From: JACPUW01 sp049115495 | GTDB lineage: Bacteria > Bacteroidota > Bacteroidia > CAILMK01 > JACPUW01 | Length of the DNA stretch: 64,000 nt | Assembly: GCA_049115495.1 (NCBI GenBank) | Contig: JAGDZV010000006.1 | Coordinates: 55,446 to 119,445, forward strand | Reading direction: 5' to 3' | The notes under the pieces: model-generated | The model's input: only the letters and a program-made list of their open reading frames with translations | Databases searched by the model: none | What the model was told of the DNA's origin: nothing | Program-made: the position numbers and the translations under genes | Part shown: positions 16,134 through 24,841 of the stretch, one piece after another | Layout: every line of letters begins with the position of its first letter | How positions within the stretch are numbered: position 1 is the first letter of the stretch

Positions 16134-16178
16134 AAATGAAAATCCCTTCGAAATAAGAATTCGAAGGGATTTTCATTT
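16134..16178. terminator. Bidirectional terminator between AarF-like gene and gpmI
   Basis: A perfect 19-bp inverted repeat (arms 16134-16152 and 16160-16178, 7-nt loop) with core ATCCCTTCGAA/TTCGAAGGGAT and A-rich left and T-rich right ends. It serves both convergent genes. Confidence 0.9.
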
Positions 16179-16197
16179 ACACTCATATTTGTAAGAT

Positions 16198-17727
16198 CTA
16201 CTCTTCAATCAAACTCACCCCCGTCATCTCAGCAGGCTGTTCAATTCCCATAATTTCAAGAACGGTTGGTGCAAGGTCAGCTAGTTTGCCATCTTTTACT
16301 TTTTGATAGCGCTTATTAGGGCTAATCAAAAAGAAAGGAACCGGATTGGTAGTATGTGCTGTATTTGGGCTGCCATCGTCGTTTACTTCATAATCAGCGT
16401 TCCCATGGTCAGCAGTTACAAGAAAAGTGTAGCCATTTGCTAGCCCATGTTCAACCACACGTTGGCAAGCTGCGTCTGCTGTTTCTACGGCTTTTACTAC
16501 GGCACTAAAAACGCCAGTGTGTCCTACCATATCGGCATTAGCGAAGTTTAGCATTATAAAGTTGGGTTGGTTGCTGTCTATAAAAGCGTTGGCTTTTTCA
16601 GCAATTTCATGGGCGCTCATTTCCGGGGCAAAATCGTAGGTAGCCACTTTGGGCGATTGCGCCATCAATCGTTCTTCACCCTCAAATGGCGTTTCTACAC
16701 CACCTGAAAAGAAGAATGTAACATGCGGATATTTTTCAGTCTCAGCAATTCTCAATTGAGTTTTGCCATTGGTAGCCATTACTTCTCCCAAAGTATTTTT
16801 TAAATCAATTGAAGGAAATAGTACTTCAACACCTTTATAAGTAGCATCATACTCAGTAAGCGTTACATAATTGATATCAATTGGCTCCATTCCAGCGTCT
16901 TCGAAGCTTTCCTGGGTTAAGGCTCTGGTTATTTGTCTACCACGGTCAGTTCTAAAGTTTATATTGATCACCACATCACCTGAGGCAATTGATCCATCAG
17001 CACCGCAAACAGAATTTACTATTGGCTTAATAAATTCATCAGTGACATCATTTTCGTATGAATCGTTTATTGACGCAATTAAGTCATCGCTTTGCTCACC
17101 TTTTCCGTGCAACATGGCGTCATATGCCAGTTTTATTCTATCCCATTTAAAGTCACGATCCATGGCATAATATCTTCCGACAATTGAAGCCACTTGCCCA
17201 ACATTTTGGCTCATGAATTCTTGAAGGTCAGCGATAAAGCCAGCCCCACTCTGCGGATCTGTATCTCTACCATCGGTAAAAGCATGCACATAAACCTTTT
17301 CAAAACCTTTTTGAGCGTAAAATTTCAACAGGCCTTTTAAGTGGTTTATGTGTGAATGAATACCGCCGTCTGATACCAAACCAATTAAATGAATGCTTTT
17401 GTTGTTTTTTTGAGCATAATCAAGAGAACTGTTCAACACCAAATTGTCATTTACAGTACCTTCTTCAAAAGCCTTGTTTATAAGAACCAATTGCTGATAA
17501 ACAACACGACCTGCCCCTATGTTAAGATGGCCAACCTCAGAGTTACCCATTTGCCCATCAGGCAAACCAACAAACTCACCACAGGTCATTAATTCGCTGT
17601 TTGGGTAATTCTTGTAAAGTGAATCTACGTAAGGAGTATTTGCAGCCAAAACGGCGTTTACTTTATCATCTTTAGGTCCATGGCCCCAGCCATCTAGAAC
17701 AATTAAACAAACTTTATCGCTATTCAT
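16198..17727 (-). CDS. gpmI: 2,3-bisphosphoglycerate-independent phosphoglycerate mutase
   Basis: A 509-residue Mn-dependent iPGM that interconverts 3- and 2-phosphoglycerate in glycolysis. Metal and catalytic motifs are clear: LIVLDGWGHG (Asp12), GQMGNSEVGHLNIGAGR with nucleophile Ser63, HAFTDGRDTDP, VGRYYAMDRD, NFANADMVGHTG, TADHGNADY and NTAHTTNPVPF. Length is normal. A perfect -7 box ends only 4 nt before the ATG, so the mRNA may have almost no leader. Confidence 0.97.
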   Translation of the reverse strand: MNSDKVCLIVLDGWGHGPKDDKVNAVLAANTPYVDSLYKNYPNSELMTCGEFVGLPDGQMGNSEVGHLNIGAGRVVYQQLVLINKAFEEGTVNDNLVLNSSLDYAQKNNKSIHLIGLVSDGGIHSHINHLKGLLKFYAQKGFEKVYVHAFTDGRDTDPQSGAGFIADLQEFMSQNVGQVASIVGRYYAMDRDFKWDRIKLAYDAMLHGKGEQSDDLIASINDSYENDVTDEFIKPIVNSVCGADGSIASGDVVININFRTDRGRQITRALTQESFEDAGMEPIDINYVTLTEYDATYKGVEVLFPSIDLKNTLGEVMATNGKTQLRIAETEKYPHVTFFFSGGVETPFEGEERLMAQSPKVATYDFAPEMSAHEIAEKANAFIDSNQPNFIMLNFANADMVGHTGVFSAVVKAVETADAACQRVVEHGLANGYTFLVTADHGNADYEVNDDGSPNTAHTTNPVPFFLISPNKRYQKVKDGKLADLAPTVLEIMGIEQPAEMTGVSLIEE

Positions 17728-17731
17728 GCAG

Positions 17732-17739
17732 CAAAGTTA
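17732..17739 (-). promoter_or_regulatory. gpmI promoter -7 box (TAACTTTG)
   Basis: Exact TAnnTTTG on the minus strand ending 4 nt before the gpmI ATG. If used, transcription would begin at or within a few bases of the start codon (leaderless or nearly so). Confidence 0.45.
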
Positions 17740-17819
17740 TAGTGCTAAATACTATAATAGGTACGGCTTAACGTAAGGTTAATTGTAATAAGTGTTCATT
17801 TTTGTAGAAGTGTGCCTTG

Positions 17820-17827
17820 TAAATTTG
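17820..17827 (+). promoter_or_regulatory. Promoter -7 box (TAAATTTG) before DUF4783 gene
   Basis: Exact TAnnTTTG 8 nt before the ATG at 17836, with TTTG at 17801-17804, a spacing of 15 nt that is slightly short for the -33 element. Confidence 0.45.
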
Positions 17828-17835
17828 AAGTGTTT

Positions 17836-18243
17836 ATGAAATTTTTAGTTTCTATTTTCTTTTTAAACTTGTTTTTGGGCTTTTCTTTCATCAGCCCAGT
17901 GCCTGTTGACTATATGCCCTTGGAGCTGGCTATGAAATCTGCCAATGCTAAAAACGTTTCAAAATTCTTTGACAAACAGATAGAACTGACTATTCAAGGC
18001 GGCGAATTCAACATTCAAAATAGCTATAGCAAAAGTCAAGCGCAATCTATTTTAGCCAATTTTTTTGAAAAAAATGAGGTTAACGATTTTGAAACTAAAC
18101 ATAGTGGTTCATCAAGTTGGAGCAAATACATTATTGGTTATTTAACAACTGAGCAGGGCAAATACAGGAGCTTAATTAGATACTTGAATACAAAAGGAGA
18201 ATTGACCATTCAAGAGCTTGAATTAACATTAGAAGATGAGTAA
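17836..18243 (+). CDS. DUF4783 domain-containing exported protein
   Basis: A 135-residue protein. The start is ATG at 17836, giving signal peptide FLVSIFFLNLFLGFSF; an upstream GTG frame (17812) adds unconserved residues. The mature part has the NTF2-like/DUF4783 pattern: AMKSANAKNVSKFFDKQIEL, YSKSQAQSILANFFEKN, SWSKYIIGYLTTEQGKY and a final IQELELTLEDE. This family is usually encoded just before nadC in Bacteroidota, as here, where the last 8 nt overlap nadC. Function unknown; the fold suggests ligand binding rather than catalysis. Confidence 0.85.
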   Translation: MKFLVSIFFLNLFLGFSFISPVPVDYMPLELAMKSANAKNVSKFFDKQIELTIQGGEFNIQNSYSKSQAQSILANFFEKNEVNDFETKHSGSSSWSKYIIGYLTTEQGKYRSLIRYLNTKGELTIQELELTLEDE

Positions 18244-19102
18244 GGATAATTATCTCGAAGCTTTCAAAAAAGAAATCCTAGAACATTTACAATTTGCGTT
18301 AAGAGAAGATATTAGAGAAGGCGACCATACCACCTTGGCCACCGTTGCTCTAGGTACAAGCGGCAAAGCAAAACTTGTGAGTAAGGATACGGGAATATGG
18401 GCAGGAAACTCTGTTGTAGCATTGGTGATTGATAATTTCTTTAAAAGCATTGATTACAAGCTCAATAAAAAAGATGGTGATGCACTTGAAAAAGGAGAAG
18501 TTATTTACGAGCTTAATGGAAGTACGGCTGAGATCTTGAGTTCGGAAAGGCTTATTTTAAACTTAGTGCAGCATTTAAGTGGAGTTGCGAGCTACACCCA
18601 CAAAATGACTTCACTAATAAGTGATTTGCATACAAAACTTCTTGATACGAGAAAAACAACACCCGGCCTAAGGGTATTAGAAAAATGGGCTGTTAAAATG
18701 GGCGGTGGTAAAAATCATAGGATGGGGCTATATGATATGATTATGATTAAAGACAATCATATAGATCAGTGTGGTTCAATTACCTTAGCCGTAAAGCGGG
18801 TTGAAGAATATATAGCATCTAAAGGCCTTAACCTTAAAATTGAGGTTGAAACCAGAAACCTAGAAAACATTAAAGAGGTAATGAATCTTGATAGCGTGGA
18901 TTGGATTATGCTTGATAATTTTACCCCTGACGAGATTAGAGAAGCCTTGAAGTTAATCAATAAATCAAAAATCACTGAAGCTTCTGGCGGAATCAATATG
19001 GACAATATTAGAGCCTATGCCGAAACTGGAGTTGATTATCTTTCATCAGGTTCATTAACCCAAAGAGCTGGAGCTTTAGACTTAAGTTTGAAAATTGCCT
19101 AA
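18236..19102 (+). CDS. nadC: Nicotinate-nucleotide pyrophosphorylase (carboxylating)
   Basis: A 288-residue quinolinate phosphoribosyltransferase that makes nicotinate mononucleotide from quinolinate and PRPP in NAD synthesis. Family blocks: ALREDIREGDHTT, NLVQHLSGVAS, LLDTRKTTPGLRVLEKWAVKMGGGKNHRMGLYDMIMIKDNH (in two visible motifs), EVETRNLENI, DWIMLDNFTP, EASGGINMDNI and DYLSSGSLTQ. All are intact. It overlaps the DUF4783 gene by 8 nt and ends convergently, overlapping the M42-like peptidase gene by 4 nt. Confidence 0.96.
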   Translation: MSKDNYLEAFKKEILEHLQFALREDIREGDHTTLATVALGTSGKAKLVSKDTGIWAGNSVVALVIDNFFKSIDYKLNKKDGDALEKGEVIYELNGSTAEILSSERLILNLVQHLSGVASYTHKMTSLISDLHTKLLDTRKTTPGLRVLEKWAVKMGGGKNHRMGLYDMIMIKDNHIDQCGSITLAVKRVEEYIASKGLNLKIEVETRNLENIKEVMNLDSVDWIMLDNFTPDEIREALKLINKSKITEASGGINMDNIRAYAETGVDYLSSGSLTQRAGALDLSLKIA

Positions 19103-20010
19103 AGGTTTTTCATTAAATACTTGTATAGCTCAAGCATTGACTTAATATCTTCTTTGTGCACCTTTTCTAGCGGAGAGTGCACATTGCTTTCTGGCGCTCC
19201 AATAAAACACCAATCAATAGGGTAGGGCGAGTGTTGTATGGCTGTGCCATCACTACCACCTGCAGATTCAACTTCGAGCTGAAAAGGAATAGCGCTATCC
19301 TGTGCCAATTTAACAATTCTATTGGTAAAGGCTCTTCTTGGTACACTTCCGTCTTTTAAAGAAATGGCAGTTCCTTTTCCATGGTGAATACCATCGGTAA
19401 CCCATGTAATATCACTTATGAGTGATTGCTGAATGTTGTAATTGTAAAATAGCTTTCCGGCTAAAAACTGAACAGATCCACCTTTATGTTCTTCAAATGT
19501 TGAAAACACTATAGCACCATTTTCTAAGGTTTCGCAGAGTTTTAAGGCTATCCAAACCCCTAAACGGTTATCAATATAAGGTGATTGAATAAAGTTATCA
19601 GTTTCAACAAAGTCGGGTTTAAAAGTTAAGGTAGTTCCGCGGTCAACTTTTCTTGTGGTATGAAATCTAAGGTCTTCATTTTTTGACATTAGCGAGCCTT
19701 CCACTTCTCCCTTAGAATCTTCACCAACCAAAAGCCAATCACCAGTAGAATCTGGGCCACCAATTTTACTTAGGGCATTGTCATACCCAACCATAAATCC
19801 AATGGAGTCCATGTGCGCATATACTGCAGTTTTAGGTTCGCCAAAAACGAGTATAATGCAATCCTGAATTCCATCTTTAATTATATCAGGTTGAGTACTC
19901 CATTTGCTTTTGTTTTTATCAATGTAGCTAAGAATAAACTCTTTGATTACATATTCGCTGCCAGACGGCGATTGTACTTCTATTAGCTCTTTGAGCAATT
20001 GGTAATCCAT
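19099..20010 (-). CDS. M42/M20-like zinc aminopeptidase
   Basis: A 303-residue peptidase-like protein. Possible metal ligands in order are His in VYAHMDSIGFM, Asp in PYIDNRLGVW (bridging), the Glu-Glu pair in FSTFEEHKGG, Asp in WVTDGIHHG, and His in PESNVHSPLE, the order of M42/M28-type aminopeptidases. ATG at 20010 is chosen because the upstream TTG (20025) lies in the arm of the terminator of the preceding gene. The substrate is unknown. It ends 4 nt inside nadC (convergent). Confidence 0.8.
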   Translation of the reverse strand: MDYQLLKELIEVQSPSGSEYVIKEFILSYIDKNKSKWSTQPDIIKDGIQDCIILVFGEPKTAVYAHMDSIGFMVGYDNALSKIGGPDSTGDWLLVGEDSKGEVEGSLMSKNEDLRFHTTRKVDRGTTLTFKPDFVETDNFIQSPYIDNRLGVWIALKLCETLENGAIVFSTFEEHKGGSVQFLAGKLFYNYNIQQSLISDITWVTDGIHHGKGTAISLKDGSVPRRAFTNRIVKLAQDSAIPFQLEVESAGGSDGTAIQHSPYPIDWCFIGAPESNVHSPLEKVHKEDIKSMLELYKYLMKNL

Positions 20011-20024
20011 GCTGCAAAAGAACA

Positions 20025-20048
20025 AAATCCTACCAAGTGGTAGGATTT
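20025..20048 (-). terminator. Terminator upstream of the M42-like gene
   Basis: Arms AAATCCTACC (20025-20034) and GGTAGGATTT (20039-20048) form a perfect 10-bp stem with an AAGT loop; on the minus strand it is followed by TGTTCTTTTG. It ends the outer-membrane transporter gene, 31 nt after its stop, and defines the start of the next gene. Confidence 0.75.
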
Positions 20049-20078
20049 CGAAAGTTGAATATGAAAAGCTTACTATTT

Positions 20079-21587
20079 CTAGAAGTTGAAACCGATTGTC
20101 ATGTTAAGGATTCCCAGGTTTTCTTGTAAGTTAGCTCCTTCTACATCCATGTACGAAAGGCCATATGGTTGAAACCAAGTTTCTCTATTGCCTATTTGGT
20201 AACCAACATCAAGGAAAAATTTAGCTTCGCGGTAACCAATACCGGCAGAAGTGGTTGTTGTAAAATACATGTTATTATCAGGCATATAGCCTTCGTTGTA
20301 GGCTGAAGTTGTGACTGTTTGTCCCGCTCTTAATGCAAAAGGACCAAACACAAACTCTGCGCCTAATCTAAATTGATGCATGGCAGCAAGCCCATTCTGA
20401 ATTTCATTGTTTTCTTCAAAATAATCAAAGCCGTCTGAGCTCTCAACAGGATCAGTAAGGGTGGCTTTTGAGCCATCTATGTAGCTGTAGTCGGCAGAAA
20501 CAAAACCAAAATTTTTGATTACGAATGCTGCGCTTAAATTGCCAACAAAAGGTGTTGTTAAATTATAATTATAATCATACCCACTAGGTTCAATGTTAGA
20601 TTGTCTAGTATCTGCATCTGAATTCCACCAAACTTTAAACTCCCTATCTATAGAGTAGAAGGTAGGTGTTCTAATGCTAGCACCAATTCTTAAAGCATGT
20701 ACAGGCTTAAATATTATACCCAGTTGTCCAAAAATACCAAGACCTTGATCGTGCATTCTATGTCTAAGCGACATGCTATTATAGTTGTCAGTTGCAAAAT
20801 CTAGATTGTTTTCTTGAAAGGTTCCGTTTTCTACGTAGTTTAGAATTGGAACCCCAAGTGTAGCCCCAATCATAAAAAAGTTTCCGTAGTTGCCAGCATA
20901 AGAAAAGTTGAGATCAGTTATGGCACCACGGGTTCTCATTGATTGCCTTTGCTGCATGTTAACTGCGGCATTGTCTTCAATAGCCGGTGTAAATCCAACT
21001 ACATTGTCACCATCATATATTGGATCAATTAAATGAGTGTAATAGGCCATTCCGCCGTAAGAAGTTGAATCTATTGGTAAGTCGTTAAACCAAACGCGTT
21101 CCATATCTTCAGCAAATCGGTCAAGCACAGTGGTTTCAGTATTTACCCCTTGAAATAAGAAGTTCTGACTAAAATTATTTCTTCTATTGGCAGAAATGGT
21201 AAATGTACTATTGTACCAACCTGTTCTATCTATTTCATTTTCAGTTTTGTCTTCAGTAATGCTCCAAGCCATGCTTGAAATGTTCAGGTTAAACTTGTCT
21301 TCAGTAAAGTCATTGCCTAAATAATTTGCATCTGTGGTGGCTTTTGCATACCCCAAAGTGAATGTGAAATTACTAATGGGATATAGTGCCAAACCTGCAG
21401 GGTTTATTGAGCTTGAAAGAGCGTTTGCTCCGAGTGCGCCAAAGGCATTGCCAACTGCCATAGCTCTTGCATCACCTTGAAAATGCATGCCTGAATACCG
21501 TTGGACATCGTGAATGTTTTGTGCCTTTATTCCGCTAAAACTAAGGCAGAGTATTCCCGTAATTATTATGTTTTTTATAAAATTCAT
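20079..21587 (-). CDS. OmpP1/FadL-family outer-membrane protein
   Basis: A 502-residue barrel with a signal peptide (NIIITGILCLSFSGIKA). The N-terminal plug-like block SGMHFQGDARAMAVGNAFGALGA followed by SSSINPAGLALYP is diagnostic of the FadL/OmpP1/TodX family, which moves hydrophobic compounds across the outer membrane. Many strands follow (ALRIGASIRTPTFYSIDREF, FGFVSADYSYIDGS, HQFRLGAEFVFGPFALRAGQ), and the C-terminus LGILNMTIGFNF is a typical last strand. It starts 21 nt after the repeat-rich lipoprotein gene, so both are probably one transcript. Confidence 0.85.
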   Translation of the reverse strand: MNFIKNIIITGILCLSFSGIKAQNIHDVQRYSGMHFQGDARAMAVGNAFGALGANALSSSINPAGLALYPISNFTFTLGYAKATTDANYLGNDFTEDKFNLNISSMAWSITEDKTENEIDRTGWYNSTFTISANRRNNFSQNFLFQGVNTETTVLDRFAEDMERVWFNDLPIDSTSYGGMAYYTHLIDPIYDGDNVVGFTPAIEDNAAVNMQQRQSMRTRGAITDLNFSYAGNYGNFFMIGATLGVPILNYVENGTFQENNLDFATDNYNSMSLRHRMHDQGLGIFGQLGIIFKPVHALRIGASIRTPTFYSIDREFKVWWNSDADTRQSNIEPSGYDYNYNLTTPFVGNLSAAFVIKNFGFVSADYSYIDGSKATLTDPVESSDGFDYFEENNEIQNGLAAMHQFRLGAEFVFGPFALRAGQTVTTSAYNEGYMPDNNMYFTTTTSAGIGYREAKFFLDVGYQIGNRETWFQPYGLSYMDVEGANLQENLGILNMTIGFNF

Positions 21588-21607
21588 GGTTGTTGGTGTT
21601 TAAGGGT

Positions 21608-23257
21608 TTATCGTTTTGGTAAGCTTTTACTCGAGCCAGATTTTGAGCTTGAATTTGAACTAGAACTACTGCTTCTAGACGTTCCACTTCTAGATGTACC
21701 ACCTGATGAAGAGCTACTGCTGCCACTAGGTTTGTAGCTATTGTTGCTCTTTGTTCTCGTAGGTGTTGTTCTTGGTGAAACATTAGTTCTGCTAGGCGTT
21801 GTTCTCGGGCTAACATTGGTTCTGCTAGGCGTTGTTCTTGGGCTAACATTTGTTCTCGTAGGTGTTGTTCTTGGAGAAACATTAGTACCTGAAGGTGTAT
21901 TTCTAGGACTTACTTTAGTTCTTGTAGAATTTTGTTTTGGCGTAACATTGGTTCCAGAGCCTGAAGGCGTAAAAGTTGAATTAGAACGCGGACGATAAGT
22001 GTTTGTAGTTCTTGTTATTCTACTGCTGCCATAATTTCCATTGTTATCAAAGCTTCGTCCTGTTTTAGTGTTTACGTTAGTAGTATTTATTTCTGCAGAA
22101 GAATTGCTTCTACCAGGTATTGTTCTTGTATTAACTTTAGTAATCGTACGGGTGTTTCCATTAACCACCGTTGTTTTGGTAATGGCTCCGCCATGTGGGT
22201 TAATTGTAGAGTTCGGCGATGTTTTTAGGGTGTAATATGAGTTGTTTTCTTCTCTACTAGGCAAGTCTTTATCCTTTTTTGGCTTAAACTCGTTTATTGA
22301 ATTTGAATTTCCATTTTCGTGGTTTGCAACTAATACCTCATCTTTTTTAATTACTGTTTTTTCTCTATTTGGAAGCACCTTTCCTGGAGCTTTAATGTTT
22401 CCTCCTGCAAACGCAGGTTTTTCCTTACTTGATAACTCGGCAGCTCTTCCACCACCGTTAGGTGATAATCTTTCTGAATTTCCACTTCTTACTTCATGTC
22501 TTTCGGGTAGGTCTCTTTTAAGTCCATTACCTGGTGAAGTGCCCCTTGCATAAAGCGTGTTAACCGGCCCCGGGCCTGGCCCATAATCAGGTCCCGTCCA
22601 TCTGTTTCCACCAGAGTTGTTATTATTCCCCCAATTGCCATTATTATTGTTATTGCCACCGCAAGGGTTATAAATATTTCCGCAGCCATAGTTGTAGTAA
22701 TAATTGTAGGTATTTCCGCAAGAATAACAGTTGTTCCAGTTGTAGTAGTTGTAGCTAGAATATCCATATCTGTAACTTACCGAATTGCCATACCATGGGT
22801 CATATCCCCACCAAGGGTCGTAATAATAAGTATTGCAATAAAACCCGTTTCCGCCGTATCGAGACCATGATGAATAATAGTTTACACGTGGTGCAGTTGG
22901 GGGGTAATATATATTGTTGATTCTTCTAGTGTATCTAAAGTCATCTTCATCATTGTCATAATCATAGTAATCGCCGTAATAGTTATTGTTTATTACGGTT
23001 CCATTGTTTCCGGCGTATGAAATTGTGTCTATTTCTTTATATACGTTGTTTGGTCTGGCAGACTCTTCAATACCTGAATTTGTATTGTCTACAACTGTAA
23101 ATTCGGGTTCAGCGTAGCCCATTGCATAGTTTAATTCTTTTTTATCCTTTTTTGGATTGTAGTAAACACCATCAGTTACCGTGTACTTGGCGGTGTTGCA
23201 ACTAAATAGTACAGTGCTGGCTAAAAAAAGCAACACCATTTGAGGCAGGCGTTTCAT
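21608..23257 (-). CDS. Repeat-rich lipoprotein with Tyr/Asn/Gly and Ser/Arg/Thr regions
   Basis: The start is ATG at 23257, giving 549 residues with a lipobox signal (LLFLASTVLFSC). After a short acidic segment (NYAMGYAEPEFTV) comes a region very rich in Tyr, Asn and Gly (for example NNCYSCGNTYNYYYNYGCGN), then a polar middle, six 11-residue repeats of the type NVSPRTTPxRT, and a Ser/Gly/Lys-rich tail ending SLPKR. Such low complexity suggests an extended, surface-exposed or cell-wall-bound lipoprotein. No catalytic domain is visible. It precedes the OmpP1/FadL gene by 21 nt. An upstream start (23287) is unsupported. Confidence 0.7.
   Translation of the reverse strand: MKRLPQMVLLFLASTVLFSCNTAKYTVTDGVYYNPKKDKKELNYAMGYAEPEFTVVDNTNSGIEESARPNNVYKEIDTISYAGNNGTVINNNYYGDYYDYDNDEDDFRYTRRINNIYYPPTAPRVNYYSSWSRYGGNGFYCNTYYYDPWWGYDPWYGNSVSYRYGYSSYNYYNWNNCYSCGNTYNYYYNYGCGNIYNPCGGNNNNNGNWGNNNNSGGNRWTGPDYGPGPGPVNTLYARGTSPGNGLKRDLPERHEVRSGNSERLSPNGGGRAAELSSKEKPAFAGGNIKAPGKVLPNREKTVIKKDEVLVANHENGNSNSINEFKPKKDKDLPSREENNSYYTLKTSPNSTINPHGGAITKTTVVNGNTRTITKVNTRTIPGRSNSSAEINTTNVNTKTGRSFDNNGNYGSSRITRTTNTYRPRSNSTFTPSGSGTNVTPKQNSTRTKVSPRNTPSGTNVSPRTTPTRTNVSPRTTPSRTNVSPRTTPSRTNVSPRTTPTRTKSNNSYKPSGSSSSSSGGTSRSGTSRSSSSSSNSSSKSGSSKSLPKR
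21752..21949 (-). repeat. Six tandem 33-bp repeats in the lipoprotein gene
   Basis: Six in-frame 33-bp units encode NVTPKQNSTRT, KVSPRNTPSGT, NVSPRTTPTRT, NVSPRTTPSRT, NVSPRTTPSRT and NVSPRTTPTRT (N to C). The last four are nearly identical at the DNA level, so copy number could vary by slippage. On the opposite strand the same repeats give long spurious open frames. Confidence 0.9.
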
Positions 23258-23301
23258 CAGAAAAGGTTTAAAGTTTAAATATGGCATGGTTCAATAAGTT
23301 T

Positions 23302-23309
23302 TAAGTTTG
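23302..23309 (+). promoter_or_regulatory. proS promoter -7 box (TAAGTTTG)
   Basis: Exact TAnnTTTG on the plus strand 53 nt before the proS ATG. Its start site would fall close to that of the minus-strand lipoprotein promoter at 23322-23329. Confidence 0.4.
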
Positions 23310-23321
23310 CTACTCATTTAT

Positions 23322-23329
23322 CAAACGTA
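23322..23329 (-). promoter_or_regulatory. Lipoprotein-gene promoter -7 box (TACGTTTG)
   Basis: Exact TAnnTTTG on the minus strand, 64 nt before the lipoprotein ATG. No TTG at the right distance. Confidence 0.4.
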
Positions 23330-23362
23330 TAAGTTTCAACTACTGTTCCAAACAATAAATTA

Positions 23363-24841
23363 ATGGCAAGCAAGATTACACCAAAAGAAGTAGATTATTC
23401 AGAATGGTACAATGATATTGTAAAACAGGCCGGAATGGCCGAACATTCGGCAGTTAAGGGCTGTATGGTTATTAAACCCCATGGTTTTGCCATTTGGGAG
23501 AAAATGCAAGGTGTACTAGACAGAATGTTCAAGGAAACTGGACACGTAAATGCATACTTTCCTTTGTTTGTACCAAAAGCCTTGTTTGAAGCGGAAGAAA
23601 AAAATGCAGAAGGTTTTGCCAAAGAGTGCGCAGTTGTTACGCATTATAGGCTTAAAAATGATCCAGACAATAAGGGTAAACTCATGGTTGACCCAGAGGC
23701 TAAACTTGAAGAAGAATTAGTTGTAAGGCCAACGAGTGAAGCCATTATATGGAATACCTACAGAAATTGGATTCAATCTTATAGAGACCTTCCTCTTTTA
23801 ATAAACCAATGGGCCAATGTTGTTCGTTGGGAGATGAGAACGAGAATGTTCTTAAGAACTGCTGAATTTCTTTGGCAAGAAGGCCACACAGCACACTCAA
23901 CTAAAAAAGAAGCCTTAGAAGAAACCAAAAGAATGCTTGACGTTTATGCCGATTTTGCCGAAGAGTATTTGGCACTGCCAGTAATTAAAGGTTGGAAAAC
24001 CGAAAATGAAAGATTTGCAGGCGCTGAGGATACATATTGTATTGAAGCAATGATGCAAGACGGTAAAGCATTACAAGCCGGTACATCTCATTTCTTGGGT
24101 CAAAACTTTGCCAAGGCATTTGATGTAAAGTTTGCGGGCGGCGATGGAAAAGAAGATTATGTATGGGCAACTTCTTGGGGTGTTTCAACAAGACTTATTG
24201 GCGCCTTAATTATGGCTCATTCTGATAATGCTGGGCTTGTGTTACCGCCAAAAGTGGCTCCAATCCAAGTGGTAATAGTACCAATCTTTAGAGGAGAAGA
24301 GCAGCTTAAAGCCATTTCTGACAAGGTTAACCCAATAATTAAAGAACTTAGAGACAGGGGAGTGGCGGTTAAGTTTGACGATAGAGAAAATCAAAGACCA
24401 GGTTGGAAGTTTGCCGAATACGAATTGCAGGGTGTACCCATTAGATTAGCCATAGGTGCCAGAGACTTGGCCAATGGTACCATTGAAATAGCACGAAGAG
24501 ATGAGAAAACTAAAGAAACTGTTCAGATTGATGGGTTATCACAAACTGTTGTAGACCTGCTTGACGAGATTCAGAACAACATTTATCAAAAGGCCTTAAA
24601 CTTTAGAGCAGAAAATATGCACCAAGCTAATACTTGGGATGAGTTTAAAGATATTATTGAAAACAAAGTAGGATTTGTAAGTGCCCATTGGGATGGAACT
24701 ACAGAAACTGAACTCAAGATAAAAGAAGAAACAAAAGCTACAATTAGATGTATTCCTTTTGATTCAGTTGAAGAAGAAGGGGTTTGTATTTTTAGTGGGA
24801 AACCTTCAACACGCAAAGTGATTTTTGCAAAAGCTTATTAA
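23363..24841 (+). CDS. proS: Prolyl-tRNA synthetase (archaeal/eukaryotic-type)
   Basis: A 492-residue class II synthetase that loads proline on tRNA(Pro). The form is the short one without the internal editing domain of E. coli ProS. Blocks: VKGCMVIKPHGFAIWEKMQ, ELVVRPTSEAIIWNTYRNWI, INQWANVVRWEMRTRMFLRT then EFLWQEGHTAH (motif 2), GRxD-type FAGAEDTYCIEAM, GTSHFLGQNFAKAF, and VWATSWGVSTRLIGALIMAH (motif 3). The C-terminal anticodon and zinc-like domain follows. The next gene starts at the base after its stop. Confidence 0.97.
   Translation: MASKITPKEVDYSEWYNDIVKQAGMAEHSAVKGCMVIKPHGFAIWEKMQGVLDRMFKETGHVNAYFPLFVPKALFEAEEKNAEGFAKECAVVTHYRLKNDPDNKGKLMVDPEAKLEEELVVRPTSEAIIWNTYRNWIQSYRDLPLLINQWANVVRWEMRTRMFLRTAEFLWQEGHTAHSTKKEALEETKRMLDVYADFAEEYLALPVIKGWKTENERFAGAEDTYCIEAMMQDGKALQAGTSHFLGQNFAKAFDVKFAGGDGKEDYVWATSWGVSTRLIGALIMAHSDNAGLVLPPKVAPIQVVIVPIFRGEEQLKAISDKVNPIIKELRDRGVAVKFDDRENQRPGWKFAEYELQGVPIRLAIGARDLANGTIEIARRDEKTKETVQIDGLSQTVVDLLDEIQNNIYQKALNFRAENMHQANTWDEFKDIIENKVGFVSAHWDGTTETELKIKEETKATIRCIPFDSVEEEGVCIFSGKPSTRKVIFAKAY

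Noticed and set aside
21541..21998. Long overlapping frames on both strands over the lipoprotein repeats
   Set aside because: They are by-products of the 33-bp repeats and low-complexity sequence; the minus-strand lipoprotein frame alone has a signal peptide and a normal start.
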